From contig JANNNB010000072.1 in the NCBI GenBank assembly GCA_031398325.1, positions 25,725-89,724 of the forward strand: a stretch of DNA of 64,000 nt, given 5' to 3'. This DNA comes from Sva-07 sp031398325. GTDB lineage: Bacteria; Actinomycetota; Acidimicrobiia; Acidimicrobiales; Ilumatobacteraceae. Positions 50,511-59,074 of the stretch are shown here, piece by piece. The notes under the pieces are model-generated. The model had not been told where the DNA came from. It did not search any database and saw only the letters and a program-made list of their open reading frames with translations. How positions within the stretch are numbered: position 1 is the stretch's first letter; each line of letters starts with the position of its first letter. Made by a program: the position numbers and the translations under genes.

Positions 50511-51608
50511 ATGCATCGGGTGGACATGGTGATCGACGGCGTCGACGGCGCAGCACGTGCCGGCACCGCAGCCACGGCCCGGGGCTGCTACACCACGCCG
50601 TTGTTCATGCCGGTCGGCACCCGCGGGGCGATCAAGTACCTCAGCGCCGCTGACTACGAGGCGATTGGCGCCCAGATCGTGCTCGGCAACACCTACCACC
50701 TGATGTTGCGGCCCGGCGCCGAGGTCGTCGAACGGTTCGGCGGCATCGGGCGCTTCGCCGGTTGGGATGGGCTGACGCTCACCGACTCCGGTGGCTTCCA
50801 GGTGTTCTCGCTCGATCCGAAGGTCGACGACGAGGGTGTGACGTTCAAGAGCATCTACGACGGTTCGTCGCACCGGTTCACGCCGGAGATCGCCGTCGGG
50901 GTGCAGCAGCAGCTCGGAGCCGACATCCAGATGGTGCTCGACGTGTGTCCGCCGCTGCCGAGCGAACCCGACGTGATCCGGCGCGCCGTCGAGCGAACCG
51001 GGGCGTGGGCGGCTCGCGCCAGGGCGGCCCACACCCGCACCGATCAGTCGCTGTTCGGGATCGTGCAAGGCGGAGTGAGCGATTCGATGCGACGGGAGAG
51101 CGCACAGCGCACGGTCGAGGTCGGATTCGACGGGTACGGCATCGGCGGGCTGTCGGTCGGGGAGACCCGCGAACAGATGCTGCCCGCGCTCGCCGCCGCG
51201 TTGGCGGAGCTCCCGCCCGACCAGCCGAGGTACCTGATGGGCGTCGGCGACCCGGCGTCACTCGTCGAGGCGGTGGCCCTCGGCGTCGATCAATTCGACT
51301 GCGTGATGCAGACCCGCTTGGGCCGTCACGGCACGGCGATGACGTCGACGGGACGATTCCAGGCCAAGGCGGCGCGCAACGCCGATCTCGACGACCCGCT
51401 CGACCCGACGTGCTCGTGCGACGTGTGCGGTCGCCACAGTCGCGGCTACATCAGACACCTGCTGCAGGTGGGGGAGCCCACGGCAGCTCGGCTGCTCTCG
51501 ATCCACAACGTTTCGTGGACGATCCAGCTGATGGGTCGAATGCGCGACTCGATCATCGCCGGCACCTTCGACCAGCTACGGGCCGAGGTCCTCGCCGTCT
51601 GGAACTGA
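50511..51608 (+). CDS. tgt: tRNA-guanine transglycosylase
   Basis: Exchanges guanine-34 for preQ1 in GUN-anticodon tRNAs. 365 residues forming a TIM barrel with a zinc subdomain. TPLFMPVGTRGAIKYLS, LGNTYHLMLRPG, LTDSGGFQVFSL (substrate pocket aspartate), FGIVQGGV, IGGLSVGE and YLMGVGDP are present. The nucleophilic aspartate is in GVDQFDCVMQTR. Zinc ligands are CSCDVC and the histidine in LLSIHN. MQTRLGRHG replaces the usual MPTRNARNG wording. The 3' end overlaps the convergent NADH dehydrogenase gene by 33 bases. Confidence 0.94.
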   Translation: MHRVDMVIDGVDGAARAGTAATARGCYTTPLFMPVGTRGAIKYLSAADYEAIGAQIVLGNTYHLMLRPGAEVVERFGGIGRFAGWDGLTLTDSGGFQVFSLDPKVDDEGVTFKSIYDGSSHRFTPEIAVGVQQQLGADIQMVLDVCPPLPSEPDVIRRAVERTGAWAARARAAHTRTDQSLFGIVQGGVSDSMRRESAQRTVEVGFDGYGIGGLSVGETREQMLPALAAALAELPPDQPRYLMGVGDPASLVEAVALGVDQFDCVMQTRLGRHGTAMTSTGRFQAKAARNADLDDPLDPTCSCDVCGRHSRGYIRHLLQVGEPTAARLLSIHNVSWTIQLMGRMRDSIIAGTFDQLRAEVLAVWN

Positions 51609-52877
51609 CCGTGCCGGTCTCCACGGCCCGGTGATGAGCCGGGCACCCCGCTGGAACGTGAGGTAGTTCCAGGCCCAGCTGAGCAGCACGCTGAGACGAC
51701 TGCGGAAGTCGATCAGGAAGGCGACGTGGATCGACCACCATGCCATCCACGCGATCCAACCCGACAACCGGACGCCCCGTCTGCCGAGCATGATCGTCCC
51801 GACTGCCGACGACCGCCCGATCGTCGCGAGTTCGCCCTTGTTCCGGTAGTCGAAGGGCGGCCGGGGTCGGCCGGCGAGATCGGCGCGAATCGCACGCGCC
51901 ACGTGGTTCCCGCCCTGGATCGCCCCCTGCGCGACCCCCGGCACGTCGTCGCCGTTGGACACCGCGTGGGCGACGTCGCCGATGGCGAACACCCGTGGGT
52001 GCCCGGGGACCGACAGGTCGCGTTCGACGATCACGCGACCAGCCCGGTCGGTCGGGCCGCCGAGCATCGCAGCGAGCGGTGACGCGGCGTTCCCGGCCGC
52101 CCAGATCACCGTGCGGGTATCGATTGGTCCGGCTGTGGTGGCGACTGTCGTGTCGTCGATGTCGGTCACGGTCACGCCGAGCCGAACGTCGACACCGAGT
52201 TCGCGAAGCTGGCGTTGTGCCCTGTCGGACAGAGGTTCTGGATAGGCACCGAGAACCCGTTGCGCGCCTTCGAGCAGGACGACCTTCGCCGCAGCCGGAT
52301 CGATCGAACGAAACTCACGGGTGAGTGTCCTGAATGCGATCTCCGCGATCGCGCCGGCGGTCTCCACGCCGGTCGGTCCTGCGCCAACCACCACGAAGGT
52401 CAGGTTGGCCGAGCGCTCGACGGGATCATCGGTGCGTTCCGCTCGCTCGAAGGCGAGCAACACGCGCCGCCGGACCTCGAGCGCATCCTCGATGGTCTTC
52501 AGACCGGGCGCATGTGCCTCCCAATGATCGTTGCCGAAGTACGAGTGCCTGGTTCCGGTGGCGACGACCAAATAGTCGAACGCCGTCTGTGACCCGTCGT
52601 CGAGGGTCACCGTGTTGCCGACGGGGTCGACTCCGACGACCTCCGCGAGCAGCACGGTGACGTTGGCCTGGTCGGCCAGGATCGAGCGGATCGGGTGGGC
52701 GATGTCCGACGGGGCGAGCCCAGCGGTCGCCACCTGGTACAGCAGGGGCTGGAAGAGATGATGGTTCCGGCGATCGATCACGGTGACCGTCACGTCGGCC
52801 CCGGCGAGCCCGCGAGCGATCGCCAACCCGCCGAAGCCGCCACCGATGATCACCACGTGGGGCAACGTCGTCCTCAT
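51576..52877 (-). CDS. ndh: Type II NADH dehydrogenase-like FAD oxidoreductase
   Basis: Single-subunit, non-proton-pumping NADH:quinone oxidoreductase family. The ATG at 52877 gives 433 residues. The FAD loop is HVVIIGGGFGGLAIARGL, followed by DRRNHHLFQPLLYQVATAGL. The NADH loop is FVVVGAGPTGVETAGAIAE, and FAIGDVAH binds FAD. At the C-terminus hydrophobic helices (GWIAWMAWWSIHVAFLIDFR, LLSWAWNYLTF) anchor it to the membrane. It stands alone, divergent from yajC with a 78-base gap. Confidence 0.92.
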   Translation of the reverse strand: MRTTLPHVVIIGGGFGGLAIARGLAGADVTVTVIDRRNHHLFQPLLYQVATAGLAPSDIAHPIRSILADQANVTVLLAEVVGVDPVGNTVTLDDGSQTAFDYLVVATGTRHSYFGNDHWEAHAPGLKTIEDALEVRRRVLLAFERAERTDDPVERSANLTFVVVGAGPTGVETAGAIAEIAFRTLTREFRSIDPAAAKVVLLEGAQRVLGAYPEPLSDRAQRQLRELGVDVRLGVTVTDIDDTTVATTAGPIDTRTVIWAAGNAASPLAAMLGGPTDRAGRVIVERDLSVPGHPRVFAIGDVAHAVSNGDDVPGVAQGAIQGGNHVARAIRADLAGRPRPPFDYRNKGELATIGRSSAVGTIMLGRRGVRLSGWIAWMAWWSIHVAFLIDFRSRLSVLLSWAWNYLTFQRGARLITGPWRPARSVPDGEDLGP

Positions 52878-52955
52878 CCACCCCACGATCGCACAGCGAG
52901 CCACTTCAGGATGACGGATTTCGTTGCGGGTTGGCCGGTAGGCTCGCTCGCCGTT

Positions 52956-53336
52956 ATGCCCACGCAACTCGCAACCATTCTGCTCGCCGACGCCGAAGGT
53001 GGCGGCGGTGGTGCAATCGTCCAGCTCGGGATCCTGCTGCTGATCCCGTTCGCGATGTACTTCTTCCTGATTCGGCCACAGCGCCGACGGGCTCGTGAAC
53101 AGCAAGACCTCCAGAAATCCATCGAGATCGGCGACGAGGTCGTCACGATCTCGGGCATCTTCGGCAAGGTCACCGGCGAAGACGGCCCGAATCGGTTCTG
53201 GCTGGAGGTCGACGACGACGTCCAGATCCGGGTCGCTCGTGCCGCCATCCAAGGCAAGGTCAGCGACGATGACGCGGCCGGTCCTGCGCCGGAGCAGGCC
53301 CACACGGAGCTCGGCGACCCCGACTCCGACGACTGA
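52956..53336 (+). CDS. yajC: Preprotein translocase accessory subunit YajC
   Basis: Small membrane protein that associates with SecDF. The ATG at 52956 gives 126 residues. One membrane span (AIVQLGILLLIPFAMYFFLI) is followed by RPQRRRAREQQDL and the conserved EIGDEVVTISGIFGKV. The C-terminal 30 residues are acidic and disordered. A TAGGCT hexamer lies 11 bases before the ATG. secD follows after 9 bases. Confidence 0.95.
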   Translation: MPTQLATILLADAEGGGGGAIVQLGILLLIPFAMYFFLIRPQRRRAREQQDLQKSIEIGDEVVTISGIFGKVTGEDGPNRFWLEVDDDVQIRVARAAIQGKVSDDDAAGPAPEQAHTELGDPDSDD

Positions 53337-53345
53337 TCGTCTCTG

Positions 53346-55016
53346 ATGCGCCGCCGTCTCTGGGTTTCGCTCATCAGTACGGTCGTCTTCGTCGTTCTGC
53401 TGTTCGTCGGCGTCGTCGCCACGGGGAACACGCCGATCCTCGGACTCGACCTGCAAGGCGGTGTCTCGGTCATCCTGGCCCCTGTGGAGCCTGCGACCGA
53501 GGACGATCTCATCGTCATTCGCGATCTGATTCGCAGCGAACTCGAGAACCAGGGCATCGCCGAGCCGGACGTGCGTGTGCAGGGCCAGGCGATCGTCGTC
53601 GACCTGCCCGGAGTGAAGGACCAGCAGGAAGCGATCGATGCGGTCGACGTCTCCGGGGTCGTGGAGCTCCGTCCTGTCGTGAACTTCACCGAGTGTTCGA
53701 CGACTGCCGTGACGCCGACCGTCGTGCCGACCGATTCGGTCGTGCCGGTTCCCGACACCACGCCGACCGGCGGGACTCTGACCGACGGATCGGTGTCGAT
53801 CGATCCCGCCGCAGCGACGACGATCGCACCGCCAACGATCGCACCAACATCGGTGGCCGAGCCAGACGCGAGCGTCGCTCCCGAGGGTTTCCGAATGGCC
53901 CCGTCGCAGACCGTGCCGCCGACCACCGTCGAGCCCGTCACGTCCGAGCCCGTCACCTCCGATCTCGGCGAGATCCCGCTGCCGACGACACCGATCGTGC
54001 CATCGCCGACCGGTGCCGAGCTCCTGCCGAGCCGCGACGGCTCGACCGTGTGCGTCGGACCGGCGCAGGCAACGGGCGAGGTCTTCGAGCGTGGCAGCGC
54101 CACCGTCACCGCCGATGCCGGATGGGGTGTGGCGATCAACCTGCGCGGCGATGGTCAGGCCGCATGGAACAGCTTGGCGAACCAGTGCTACAACACGGCT
54201 CCGACATGTCCGTCGACGCAGCCGGGTGTACGGGGACAGATTGCCATCACCCTCGACAGCGTCGTGCAGTCGGCTCCGCAGGTGAACCAGCCGGACTTCT
54301 CCGATTCGGTGGCGATCACCGGCAGCTTCACCCAGGGAGAGGCGGACGATCTCGCAGCCGTTCTGAACCGTGGCGCCTTCCCGGTGGAAGTCGTGGCTCA
54401 GGAGGCACGCATCATCTCGCCCTCAGCCGGGTCCGATTCGCTCAACGCGGCCATCTTCGCGGGCATCTTCGGCGTGTTGCTCGTGCTCGGGTTCATGTTC
54501 CTCTACTACCGATCGATGGCCATCGTGATCGTCGCGGGCCTCAGCGTGTGGGGGCTGCTGGTGTTCGGTGTGGCGTCGCTCGTGTCGACCTGGACGAACT
54601 ACTCCCTGAGCCTCGCCGGTGTGACCGGCATCATCGTGTCGATCGGCGTGACCGTCGACAGCTACGTGGTGTTCTTCGAACGGATCAAGGACGAGATGCG
54701 CAGCGGGCGCAGCCTCAAGAACGGCGCGCCTCGGAGCTTCACGGCGACGTGGCGGACGATCTGGTCGGCCAACCTCGTCTCCATGATCGGCGCGGTGATC
54801 CTCTTCACACTGAGCGTCGGCTCGGTGCGAGGGTTCGCGCTCTACCTGGGCATCACCGCCTTCTGTGACCTGATCATCTGCTACACGTTCACGAGGCCTG
54901 CCGTGCTGCTGATCGCGGGCTCGGCGTTCATGCGTGACCGCAAGGTGCTCGGGATCAAGACCGTTCCACCGGCATCGCCCGGGCCCACATCCAGCGCGCC
55001 GGCGGTGACGTCATGA
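53346..55016 (+). CDS. secD: Protein translocase subunit SecD
   Basis: Proton-motive-force-driven component of the Sec machinery. 556 residues with six spans expected. Span 1 (VSLISTVVFVVLLFVGVV) leads to LGLDLQGGVSVIL, the P1 domain start. Residues 117-228 are a Thr/Pro/Val/Ser-rich, low-complexity insertion that splits the periplasmic domain. The fold resumes with GWGVAINLRGDGQAAW and NRGAFPVEVV. The membrane part includes GVTVDSYVVFFERIKDE with the conserved aspartate. The stop overlaps the secF ATG by 4 bases. Confidence 0.94.
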   Translation: MRRRLWVSLISTVVFVVLLFVGVVATGNTPILGLDLQGGVSVILAPVEPATEDDLIVIRDLIRSELENQGIAEPDVRVQGQAIVVDLPGVKDQQEAIDAVDVSGVVELRPVVNFTECSTTAVTPTVVPTDSVVPVPDTTPTGGTLTDGSVSIDPAAATTIAPPTIAPTSVAEPDASVAPEGFRMAPSQTVPPTTVEPVTSEPVTSDLGEIPLPTTPIVPSPTGAELLPSRDGSTVCVGPAQATGEVFERGSATVTADAGWGVAINLRGDGQAAWNSLANQCYNTAPTCPSTQPGVRGQIAITLDSVVQSAPQVNQPDFSDSVAITGSFTQGEADDLAAVLNRGAFPVEVVAQEARIISPSAGSDSLNAAIFAGIFGVLLVLGFMFLYYRSMAIVIVAGLSVWGLLVFGVASLVSTWTNYSLSLAGVTGIIVSIGVTVDSYVVFFERIKDEMRSGRSLKNGAPRSFTATWRTIWSANLVSMIGAVILFTLSVGSVRGFALYLGITAFCDLIICYTFTRPAVLLIAGSAFMRDRKVLGIKTVPPASPGPTSSAPAVTS

Positions 55017-56176
55017 GTACCCAAGAGATGTCCAGGTCGGAGATCTCGCCGTCGGCCGTGGGCCGCCTCCTCAACGGACAGACGGCGATCGACTTCTACG
55101 GCAAGCGCCGGTTCGGAATCATCGGCGCAATGGTCGTCATCGTGATCACCGTGGTGTCCCTGTGGGCCCAGGGGTTGAATCTCGGGCTCGACTTCGAGGG
55201 TGGGAACGCGTGGGACGTCCCGGCGAGCGAAACGTTCGGGATCGACGAGGCGGAGGGCGTGCTCGAGGCGAACGACATCTCCGTGGCCGGATCACGGATC
55301 CAACGCCGAACGTCGGATTCGAGCGACGTCATCACCATCCAGATCGAGGAGATCCCGCCCGCGCAGACCGCCCAGTTGACGCGGGACTTCGCTGACGCGG
55401 CCGGCGTCGAGGTGGGTGACATCAGTGTGTCGTTCACGAGTTCGACGTGGGGCGACGAGATCACCGACAAGGCGATCCGGGCGCTGGTGATCTTCTTGGT
55501 CATCGTGTCGTTGTTCATCACGTTCCGGTTCGAATGGCGGATGGCCGTGGCAGCATTGGGAGCGATGGCCCACGACGTGATCGCCGTGGTCGGCTTCTAC
55601 TCGGTGTTCCAGTTCGAGGTGACACCGGCGACGGTGGTCGCTTTCCTCACCATTCTCGGCTACTCGCTGTACGACACCATCGTGGTCTTCGACCGTGTGA
55701 AGGAGAACGACGGCAAGCTCGCCGGAGCACGCACGCCCTACGAGGACGTCGTCAACATCTCCATGAACCAGGTCCTGATGCGTTCGCTGAACACCAGCAT
55801 CTCGTCGATCCTGCCGGTCATCTCGCTCCTCGTGATCGGGTGGGGCATCCTGGGTGCGCGGTCGCTGCAAGAGTTCGCGCTGGCCCTCTTGATCGGCATG
55901 GTGGTCGGCGTCTACTCGTCGATCTTCATCGCCACGCCTCTGCTCGCCTCGATGCACGGTCGCGACGACACCAAGGTGCGACGACCACGCCTCACAGGCG
56001 ACGCCCTCCGCGCTGCGGTCATCGGCGCCGGGGCGAGCGGACGCATCACGGCGCCGATCCTCGTGACCGATGACGTCGCCGGAAGTGCGACGCCGCGGCC
56101 GGCTTCGGAACTCGGTGCCGCGCCCGATCGACTGCTGACGCACCCGCCGCGGCCGCGCAAGAAGAAGCGCCACTGA
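55013..56176 (+). CDS. secF: Protein translocase subunit SecF
   Basis: Partner of SecD, 387 residues with six spans. IDFYGKRRFGIIGAMVVIV is the first span and LNLGLDFEGGNAWDV the start of the periplasmic domain. FLTILGYSLYDTIVVFDRVKEN carries the conserved aspartate of span 4. SMNQVLMRSLNTSISSILPV is also conserved. The C-terminal 70 residues are Pro/Arg-rich and end RPRKKKRH, a basic cytoplasmic tail. The order yajC-secD-secF-apt-rel is the mycobacterial one. Confidence 0.95.
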   Translation: MSTQEMSRSEISPSAVGRLLNGQTAIDFYGKRRFGIIGAMVVIVITVVSLWAQGLNLGLDFEGGNAWDVPASETFGIDEAEGVLEANDISVAGSRIQRRTSDSSDVITIQIEEIPPAQTAQLTRDFADAAGVEVGDISVSFTSSTWGDEITDKAIRALVIFLVIVSLFITFRFEWRMAVAALGAMAHDVIAVVGFYSVFQFEVTPATVVAFLTILGYSLYDTIVVFDRVKENDGKLAGARTPYEDVVNISMNQVLMRSLNTSISSILPVISLLVIGWGILGARSLQEFALALLIGMVVGVYSSIFIATPLLASMHGRDDTKVRRPRLTGDALRAAVIGAGASGRITAPILVTDDVAGSATPRPASELGAAPDRLLTHPPRPRKKKRH

Positions 56177-56223
56177 CGCACGACGTGGGTCGTGCCCAGC
56201 CGCCCCGGAGCGGGTGCGGACGG

Positions 56224-56229
56224 TAACCT
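56224..56229 (+). promoter_or_regulatory. Candidate -10 element for apt
   Basis: TAACCT ends 6 bases before the ATG at 56236. Confidence 0.45.
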
Positions 56230-56235
56230 CGGCGC

Positions 56236-56763
56236 ATGGCAGGTGAGTACGCAACCCTTCGGGGCTTTGTTCGAGACATCGGCGATTACCCGAAGGACGG
56301 CGTCACCTTTCGCGACATCACGCCGCTGTTGGGCGACGGTGCGGCGTTTGCCACCTCGATCAACGGCCTCGTCGAGGAGTTCGCCGGCGTGCCCGTCGAT
56401 CGAGTCGTCGGTGTCGAGTCGCGTGGCTTCATCTTCGCCGCCGCCGTCGCGTACCGGATCGGCGCCGGGTTCGTGCCGGTGCGCAAGGCCGGAAAGCTCC
56501 CGTGGGCGGTCGTGCGGGAGGAGTACGAACTCGAGTACGGGTCCGACAAGCTCGAGATCCATCGCGATGCGATCCATCCGGGCGAGCGCATCCTGATCAT
56601 CGACGACGTGCTCGCCACCGGCGGGACCGCCGCCGCCACGTCGGTGCTCGTCGAGACACTCGGTGGGGTGATCGCAGGCCTCGGCTTCGTGTTGGAGCTC
56701 GACGCACTTGGCGGGCGCGGCAAGCTCGGCGAGCGCAACGTGAGGACGCTGTTGCACTACTGA
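56236..56763 (+). CDS. apt: Adenine phosphoribosyltransferase
   Basis: Salvage of adenine to AMP with PRPP. 175 residues. IGDYPKDGVTFRDITPLL is the adenine-side loop, ESRGFIFAAAVAYRIG and VPVRKAGKLPW are conserved, and ILIIDDVLATGGTAAA is the PRPP loop. It lies between secF and rel, a position kept in many actinobacteria, and may be co-transcribed with rel (16-base gap). Confidence 0.96.
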   Translation: MAGEYATLRGFVRDIGDYPKDGVTFRDITPLLGDGAAFATSINGLVEEFAGVPVDRVVGVESRGFIFAAAVAYRIGAGFVPVRKAGKLPWAVVREEYELEYGSDKLEIHRDAIHPGERILIIDDVLATGGTAAATSVLVETLGGVIAGLGFVLELDALGGRGKLGERNVRTLLHY

Positions 56764-56779
56764 TGGACGAGCCGCACTG

Positions 56780-59020
56780 ATGGGAACGGTCGACCGAGTT
56801 CTTCCGTGGCGACGCCACCAGAGTTCGCTGTCTGCGGTCGAGCTCGCTCCGCTGCTCGCCGCGTACCGGCGCCGACACCCGAAGGCCCCCGTCTCGACGA
56901 TCAACCGCGCCTATCAGGTGGCTGCCGAAGCGCACCACAGCCAGCGGCGCTCGAGCGGCGAGAGCTACATCAACCACCCGCTCGCCGTGGCCCAGATCGT
57001 CGCCGACATCGGCTTGGACGAAATCTCGGTCACTGCAGCCCTGCTCCACGACGCTGTCGAAGACACCGAGATCACGGTTGCCGACGTCGAGCGCGACTTC
57101 GGACCAGAGGTTGCCGCCATCGTCGATGGTGTCACCAAGCTCGAGCGGATTCGCTTCGACTCGCGCGAGGAGCAGCAGGCCGCCACGATGCGCAAGATGC
57201 TCGTCGCGATGGCGAAGGACCTGCGAGTCCTCGTCATCAAGCTCGCTGATCGACTGCACAACATGCGAACGCTCGCGGCGATGCCGCTCGAGAAGCAGCA
57301 GCGCATCGCCCAGGAGACCCTCGACATCTATGCGCCGCTGGCACATCGCCTCGGCATGCAGGAACTCAAGCAGCAGCTCGAAGACCTCGCGTTCGCCGCC
57401 CTGCATCCGAAGCGGTTCGCCGAGCTGGATCATCTGGTCAGCACGCGTACCCCCGAGCGCGACATCTACCTCGCCAAGGCGTTGGCCGAAGTTCGGGCCC
57501 GACTCGCCGAGCTCGGCATCGAGGCCGAGGTCACGGGGCGCGGCAAGCACCTGTGGAGCATCTACGAAAAGATGGTCGTCAAGGGCCGCGAGTTCGACGA
57601 CATCTTCGACCTGATCGCGATCCGGGTCGTGGTGGACTCGATGAAGGACTGTTACGCCGCCCTCGGCTGCATCCATGGTCGTTGGCGTCCGGTGGTGGGC
57701 CGCTTCAAGGACTACATCGCAATGCCGAAGTTCAACCTGTACCAGAGCTTGCACACGACCGTGATCGGGCCGATGGGCAAGCCGATCGAGGTACAGATCC
57801 GCACGAAGGAGATGCACCGACGGGCGGAGTGGGGAGTGGCCGCCCACTGGGCCTACAAGGGTGGCACCGAGACCAACTCGGAGATCGACTGGCTGAAGCG
57901 GATCATCGACTGGCAGGAAGACATCAGCGACCCCGCGCAGTTCATGCAGAGCCTGAAGACCGACCTGGAACAGGACGAAGTGTTCGTCTTCACCCCGAAG
58001 GGTCGCGTGATCACGCTGCCCGTCGGGTCGACCACCGTCGATTTCGCGTACGCGGTGCACACCGAGGTCGGCCACGCCTGCATCGGGGCAAAGGTCAACA
58101 ATCGACTGGTGTCGCTCGATCACGTGCTGAACAGTGGCGACAACGTCGAGATCTTCACCTCGAAGGTCGAGACCGCGGGCCCCTCGCAGGATTGGCTGGC
58201 CTTCGTCGTCTCGCCGCGTGCACGCAACAAGATCCGCCAATGGTTCAGCCGGGAGCGACGCATCGACATGATCGAGGTGGGGCGCGACGATCTGACCGCC
58301 GAGCTGCGCCGTGAACGCCTCCCCGTGCAGCAGGTGTGGAAGTCGCCGCAGCTGAAGGAGGTCGTCGTCGAGCTGAGTTACGTCGACCTCGACGCGCTGC
58401 TGGCGGCGATCGGTGAGCACCATGTGTCGGCCAAGACCGTCGCCCAGCGCATCGGGCGCAGTTTGCGCGGTGGCGACGATCCGTCGCAGCTGCCGGCCAC
58501 GGTCGACCGACCGCGCCGGGAGCGGCGCGACGGCAGCGGTACACGGGTCGGCGTGCACGTCGAAGGGCTCGACGACGTGCTCGTGCATCTGGCGAGCTGT
58601 TGCACGCCCGTGCCGGGCGACGGCATCATCGGGTTCGTCACCCGTGGGCGGGGGGTGAGCGTTCACCGGTCCGACTGCGCCAATGCGGTGTCGCTCATGT
58701 CCGAGCAGGCGACGCGAATGATCGAGGTCGAATGGGACGGCCAGGAGCAGTCGGGCGCCACGTTCGTCGCCGGCGTCGAGGTCGTCGCGCTCGACCGGTC
58801 GCGTCTGTTGCGCGACGTGGCCAACGCGCTGGTCGACCACCACGTCAACATCGTGTCGTGCCAGACGCTGACGGGTGCCGACCGCGTGGCGAAGATGCGC
58901 TTCGAGTTCGAACTCGCGAACCCGGGCCACCTCGAAGCCGTGGTGCGCACGATCAAGGGGATCGACGGCGTGTACGACGCCTATCGACTCGTCCCCGGTG
59001 CGTCCGTCCCCGTCGCCTGA
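56780..59020 (+). CDS. rel: Bifunctional (p)ppGpp synthetase/hydrolase Rel
   Basis: RelA/SpoT homologue controlling the stringent response. 746 residues. The hydrolase domain has the metal motif HDAVED (90-95) and INHPLAVAQIVADI. The synthetase domain has RFKD (308-311), the RXKD form typical of bifunctional enzymes, then YQSLHTTVIGP and EVQIRTKEMHRRAEWGVAAHW. The TGS domain (FVFTPKGRVITLPVGST), a zinc-finger-like segment (LASCCTPVPGDGIIGF) and a C-terminal ACT domain complete the long RSH layout. Confidence 0.97.
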   Translation: MGTVDRVLPWRRHQSSLSAVELAPLLAAYRRRHPKAPVSTINRAYQVAAEAHHSQRRSSGESYINHPLAVAQIVADIGLDEISVTAALLHDAVEDTEITVADVERDFGPEVAAIVDGVTKLERIRFDSREEQQAATMRKMLVAMAKDLRVLVIKLADRLHNMRTLAAMPLEKQQRIAQETLDIYAPLAHRLGMQELKQQLEDLAFAALHPKRFAELDHLVSTRTPERDIYLAKALAEVRARLAELGIEAEVTGRGKHLWSIYEKMVVKGREFDDIFDLIAIRVVVDSMKDCYAALGCIHGRWRPVVGRFKDYIAMPKFNLYQSLHTTVIGPMGKPIEVQIRTKEMHRRAEWGVAAHWAYKGGTETNSEIDWLKRIIDWQEDISDPAQFMQSLKTDLEQDEVFVFTPKGRVITLPVGSTTVDFAYAVHTEVGHACIGAKVNNRLVSLDHVLNSGDNVEIFTSKVETAGPSQDWLAFVVSPRARNKIRQWFSRERRIDMIEVGRDDLTAELRRERLPVQQVWKSPQLKEVVVELSYVDLDALLAAIGEHHVSAKTVAQRIGRSLRGGDDPSQLPATVDRPRRERRDGSGTRVGVHVEGLDDVLVHLASCCTPVPGDGIIGFVTRGRGVSVHRSDCANAVSLMSEQATRMIEVEWDGQEQSGATFVAGVEVVALDRSRLLRDVANALVDHHVNIVSCQTLTGADRVAKMRFEFELANPGHLEAVVRTIKGIDGVYDAYRLVPGASVPVA

Positions 59021-59038
59021 ACCTCGACCGCAACCTGA

Positions 59039-59074
59039 TTGCATGAACATTCGTTTGACCGTATAGTCATGCAG
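59039..59074 (+). promoter_or_regulatory. argC promoter overlapped by paired ArgR boxes
   Basis: TTGCAT (59039-59044) and TATAGT (59062-59067) form a -35/-10 pair with a 17-base spacer; the start point would fall at the ATG at 59075. Two imperfect 16-base ARG-box-like sites, 59039-59054 and 59059-59074, are 20 bases apart centre to centre. Their outer halves TTGCAT and ATGCAG resemble the mycobacterial ArgR half-site, and TGCATGA/TCATGCA form perfect inverted arms. Confidence 0.65.
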
